Shown in pieces: positions 5,371-6,362 of a stretch of 6,362 bases of DNA. The stretch lies in the NCBI GenBank assembly GCA_007127655.1, contig SKYX01000145.1, positions 1 through 6,362 of the forward strand, given 5' to 3'. The number at the start of each line of letters is the position of its first letter. Position 1 is the first letter of the stretch. The DNA is from Desulfonatronum sp. (GTDB lineage Bacteria; Desulfobacterota; Desulfovibrionia; Desulfovibrionales; Desulfonatronaceae). The position numbers were made by a program, and so were the translations under genes. The notes beneath the pieces are model-generated. The model saw only the letters and a program-made list of their open reading frames with translations. It was not told the DNA's origin and ran no database searches.

Positions 5371-5573
5371 TTCCTCTCCCTTTATAATTGTGTATCATAT
5401 GATTGCTTTTCAATACAAATCGTGTTCGCTTCCGACCAGTCCTCGACTCAATAGGGCCAAATCATATTCCTCCTGCCCTCCTTCCCTGGTCGCTTGCGTC
5501 CCTCGCTGTTGCCATCTACAAAAAGAAGCCCGTGCAGGACGACGCATTAACTTTTTTCCTATTTCCTTCAGTA
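5371..5573. promoter_or_regulatory. Divergent galE / TPR-gene intergenic region
   Basis: These 203 bases separate two divergent starts and should hold both promoters. The part next to galE is AT-rich and contains a perfect 10-base palindrome, ATCATATGAT (5394-5403). Toward galE a weak candidate is TTGTAT with GATACA about 17 bases on (around 5419-5390), but neither hexamer is close to consensus. No ribosome binding site is visible before the TPR gene. The TPR frame stays open without a stop back to 5403, with no upstream ATG. Confidence 0.4.
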
Positions 5574-6362
5574 ATGCAACACCATCCGAAACCACTCACC
5601 GAATTCCCCGGTCAAGATATCCGCATCAAGGGGGTCTTTTCCACCACCTCGCGCACGACCGTGGGATTTGGACACACCAAGAAGAAAATCAGTCAAAACA
5701 TCCTGGTCTTTGCCGTTGAGCAAGAAGACGGTAAAATTTCCATCCAGTCCCTGAATGCCCATTTCGTTCCCACGGGAACGGCCAAAGTGGTCACACGGGA
5801 GAATCTGCTCAAAAACTATCTGCCCGAGCCGGATGTCTACCTTTCCAAGGTCTTCCCCATGATGCGCAGCGTCGAAAAGTCCGTGGCCCGCGGCGAACGG
5901 CATTTGCGCAACAACGAGACCTTCAGCGCGGAAATGGAATTCAAGACCGCCCTCCGCATTGACGAGGAGAACATCCGGGCCACGTTTGGACTCGGTCTGT
6001 CCTATCTGGCCCGAGGCGACACCCAGCGAGGGGCCATCGTGTTTCGTCGCCTGGTTCGCCTGGACGCGGCCTTTGAACCGCGACACAAGCACATGTTCAA
6101 CCAGTTCGGCATCTCCCTGCGCAAGAACAAAATGTACCCCCAGGCCCTGAAGTACTACGCCAAAGCCAGGATCATCAGCGGTGAGGACGAAAACCTGATC
6201 TTCAACATGGCTCGCACGTTTTATGAAAAAGATCGCCCGACCTTGGCCCTGAAATTCCTCGCCAAGGCCCTGGCCATGAATCCAAACCTGGCCGAAGCCA
6301 GAAAATTCAGGATATTTCTGGATCAACGCCTCGGCACGTGCCCTCCAAAAGCATCAAACGCC
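5574..6362 (+). CDS. Tetratricopeptide repeat protein with conserved N-terminal domain, 3' truncated
   Basis: The frame from the ATG at 5574 is open for 263 codons to the right edge, so the C-terminus is missing. Residues 1-95 form a non-TPR domain (GQDIRIKGVFSTTSRTTVGF, a Lys-rich KKK, then LNAHFVPTG and ENLLKNYLPEPDVY). From memory this lead-in is typical of a family in Desulfovibrio-type bacteria; its role is unknown. TPR units follow at about 101-134 (GERHLRNN..FSAEMEFKTALRID), 135-168 (ATFGLGLSYLARGD..), 173-204 (MFNQFGISLRKNKMYPQALK) and 205-240 (NLIFNMARTFYEKD..ALAMNP), with the usual small and aromatic residues at fixed places. TPRs mediate protein contacts. There is no signal peptide or membrane segment, so it is probably cytoplasmic. 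No Shine-Dalgarno precedes the ATG. An in-frame GTG at 5532 or a start further upstream cannot be excluded, but the homologous-looking part starts near 5574. Confidence 0.8.
   Translation, partial: MQHHPKPLTEFPGQDIRIKGVFSTTSRTTVGFGHTKKKISQNILVFAVEQEDGKISIQSLNAHFVPTGTAKVVTRENLLKNYLPEPDVYLSKVFPMMRSVEKSVARGERHLRNNETFSAEMEFKTALRIDEENIRATFGLGLSYLARGDTQRGAIVFRRLVRLDAAFEPRHKHMFNQFGISLRKNKMYPQALKYYAKARIISGEDENLIFNMARTFYEKDRPTLALKFLAKALAMNPNLAEARKFRIFLDQRLGTCPPKASNA

Noticed and set aside
4597..5454. Long plus-strand frame of 285 codons opposite galE
   Set aside because: Antisense shadow of galE; no start signal or recognisable motif.
5568..6326. Minus-strand frame of 252 codons opposite the TPR gene
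   Set aside because: The plus-strand frame has TPR periodicity and natural composition; the minus frame is its antisense shadow.

Overview
The window looks like chromosomal DNA of a Gram-negative, moderately GC-rich bacterium. The GalE, DapB and C-terminal TPR proteins, together with a hybrid kinase next to a stand-alone receiver, most resemble sulfate-reducing deltaproteobacteria (Desulfovibrionales type). That placement rests on remembered family resemblance, not a search.

Layout, left to right. (1) Positions 1-1365 read rightward: the 3' end of a hybrid histidine kinase (end of a receiver domain, linker, HPt domain), a CheY-like single-domain response regulator, a possible 43-codon ORF that overlaps both neighbours by a few bases, and a 61-residue two-helix membrane protein of the PLDc_N type. 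(2) Positions 1366-1863 hold no convincing gene but contain an AT-rich pair of palindromes built on the half-site AAAATAC. (3) Positions 1864-3475 are visibly more AT-rich and look like accessory or decaying DNA: a collapsed NarL/LuxR-type response regulator remnant, an intact transglutaminase-like cysteine protease-fold protein, an antisense N-terminal remnant of an MntP-type manganese exporter running into the 3' end of the transglutaminase gene, and two palindromic repeat elements of dispersed-repeat type. (4) Positions 3476-5370 read leftward: galE (UDP-glucose 4-epimerase) then dapB (4-hydroxy-tetrahydrodipicolinate reductase), both full length with their signature residues. (5) From 5574 to the right edge a TPR protein reads rightward, divergent from galE; its 3' end lies outside the window.

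The left block is a phosphorelay neighbourhood: the HPt domain could pass phosphate to the adjacent receiver. galE and dapB are housekeeping functions (sugar-nucleotide supply for surface polysaccharide; lysine and diaminopimelate synthesis). I see no convincing new multi-gene system. The points most worth a second look are a 15-A homopolymer just upstream of the HPt phospho-acceptor histidine, the two gene remnants around the transglutaminase gene, and the two repeat elements near the 3' end of dapB.
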